Origin: Sclerurus mexicanus
Taxonomy: Eukaryota > Chordata > Aves > Passeriformes > Furnariidae
DNA length: 64,000 nucleotides
Direction of reading: 5' to 3'
Assembly: GCA_013396755.1 (NCBI GenBank)
Contig: VWZF01002968.1
Coordinates: forward strand, 1,020,407 to 1,084,406
The notes under the pieces were generated by a model that did not search any database, was not told where the DNA came from, and saw only the letters and a program-made list of their open reading frames with translations. A program made the translations under genes and the position numbers. Each line of letters starts with the position of its first letter. Positions within the stretch are counted from its first letter, which is position 1. Below, piece after piece: positions 62,431 through 64,000 of the stretch.

Positions 62431-64000
62431 AAAGGACAGTCAGTTGGGACACCTCTTTTTGTGAGGCTTTTGCTGTTTGTAGCTGGAGAGCTGGCTCCTC
62501 TGTACCAAGGCCCAGCACTGCATGTCCTTGCACATCTTCACCAGGCTGCCATCTCGACCTCATGAACTTGCAGAAGAGAGATGCCATTTCTTCCTTGCTT
62601 CTTGGAAAATCTCGCCTTCCTTGTCTTTTCAGGCTTCTCCCATCTCTGGGTCTCAGCACTTATTTGGATCAGTTCTCATAGTGGAAGGTCTCTGAATCCG
62701 TGTTCAGCTTACCTCCACGTAAGACAGTGGTTTCAGTGCTTTAACAGCACCACTTATCTGACACTGCTGGATGCAGGAGAACAGTGGCATGGCTGCCTCA
62801 TGCACCCTGTGTCTGCAATGGGCTCTGTTCATTTTATCTCAGAGGGAGGACTAGCTGGCATGTGTTCTTGTTAGCCCATGCCATGAAGGCAGTGAGAAGG
62901 AAGGCTATCTCCTCCCCATCTCCCTCTGGGAGAAACCAAATGAATTTGGGATTCACAGCAAGGGGGAGGACAGGTATCCAATGAGTTCACAGGTGTCTGT
63001 GGTCTGAGGGTTAACAGCTGAGGAAAGGAAACTTGCAACAACTGGAAAAAATATGACTGCTCTCAGAAGAGGAAAGGTTTGGAGCCAAGAGGCAGTAATA
63101 ACTCCATCCCCCGTGAGGAGGGACAGGCTCGGAGCCTGGCAGAGAGCCTTTCCAGACAGCAGGGCTTGAGTTCCAATGGGATTTTAAAATCTCCAAGGCA
63201 CAGGTCCAACTTTGAAGTCCAGCTTGGGTTGTTCTGCCAATGCTATGAGTCAAGGAAGCCCTGGACTCCAGTGCAGTACCCACAGAGACATTTTTTCCAT
63301 GATAATTCTTCTGTTTGGTTCTAAACCTCTCTGAAGAGCGAATGCAAGGCCTAAGTTGAGTGCCTGAGTTTGTTTCAGTGGGGAGAAAGCCAAAGCTGTG
63401 CCATAGGCAGACACTGCTCCCTACAAGCCTTCAGGTCTCTCTCGTGATGAATTCAAGTACCTTTGTAGGGAGACATTTGCTTGTGCCATGAAAACTACAG
63501 AGATTCCACTTTCCTCAGCCCAAGCAAGGATGGAGGGTCAAAGAGAATGTGAATCGAGGCTCAGGGGATACTTTAGGTTGGATTTCTTCGCATTTCATCA
63601 TGCATTTTTAAAACACTTGATGTTTGACCTCTCAAAAATCTTAGTTTTTCTCTTAACTGAGCCATTCCTTGGCTCAGCCTTTTCTCATTAGAGCTTGGTC
63701 CTAAGCAACTTCACACTAGCTCATGGGGAGAATTTTTTGCCTTCAAAAAGGCAAAAACTGACTCCAGCAAAACCACAGCTGATTCTACCATCCCGTGCTT
63801 AGGTTCATGGCTGCCTAAGGAAGGGCTTCTTAACCTACTCTACAAGCAAGTTTGTGAAAACTTTGTCTCTCTCTGGGCTGTTTCCCATGGGCCTTCTGAC
63901 TTAGAGTTACATATGCTTTACTAAATTAATTTTGGTGCAACAGGGTTTGGGTCAGCTAAGCCACAGAGATACTTTGCTGTTCTATTACAGCTGGTGTGAC
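62431..64000. other. Intergenic sequence after the CR1 copy
   Basis: No gene, RNA gene or repeat was recognised. Only short open frames are present. Confidence 0.6.

Noticed and set aside
45161..64000. Search for PPP1R3B, the expected next neighbour
   Set aside because: No translated sequence on either strand resembles its single coding exon, so it must lie beyond the window or elsewhere.
1..64000. tRNA, rRNA, CRISPR, phage or bacterial mobile elements
   Set aside because: None was seen; the introns, CR1 copies and LTRs show this is bird nuclear DNA, where several of these would not be expected.

Overview
This is vertebrate nuclear DNA, almost certainly from a bird. Two intron-containing genes can be read through by protein similarity and splice sites. 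The interspersed repeats are CR1 LINE copies and two LTR types typical of avian genomes. Most of the 64 kb is intron or intergenic sequence with only short chance open frames. I see no operon, CRISPR array, tRNA or rRNA gene.

Layout on the + strand. Positions 1-2900 are the large first coding exon of MFHAS1 (leucine-rich repeats, then Roc GTPase and COR domains); its 5' end lies outside the window. A 26 kb intron follows and contains an 848 bp ERVL-like solo LTR (13297-14144). MFHAS1 exon 2 is at 29012-29138, with a stop codon inside its splice donor. The last exon is not settled; one candidate acceptor is at 32459. A second solo LTR, reversed, lies at 35090-35607. It is followed by a GC-rich CpG-island segment with one undetermined base at 36168, where most of ERI1 exon 1 seems to be missing. 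ERI1 (3'-5' exoribonuclease 1) then runs through exons 2-7 (36561-45160), with all splice phases consistent and all five DEDDh catalytic residues present. Two poly(A) signals follow, at 45296 and 45770. The remaining 18 kb is gene-poor. It holds a short CR1 3' end (about 50241) and a longer, broken CR1 reverse-transcriptase segment (about 61070-62430).

The genes are neighbours but do not obviously act in one pathway. MFHAS1 is a cytosolic ROCO-family protein linked to innate immune signalling. ERI1 trims small RNAs, histone mRNA ends and 5.8S rRNA.

The points most worth checking concern gene structure and assembly. Both undetermined bases (173 and 36168) sit in GC-rich first exons where coding sequence is missing. 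MFHAS1 and ERI1 point the same way here, whereas I recall them as divergent in human. The MFHAS1 Roc domain has a long extra loop and a Glu in place of the G3-motif Asp. I found no convincing new biological system.
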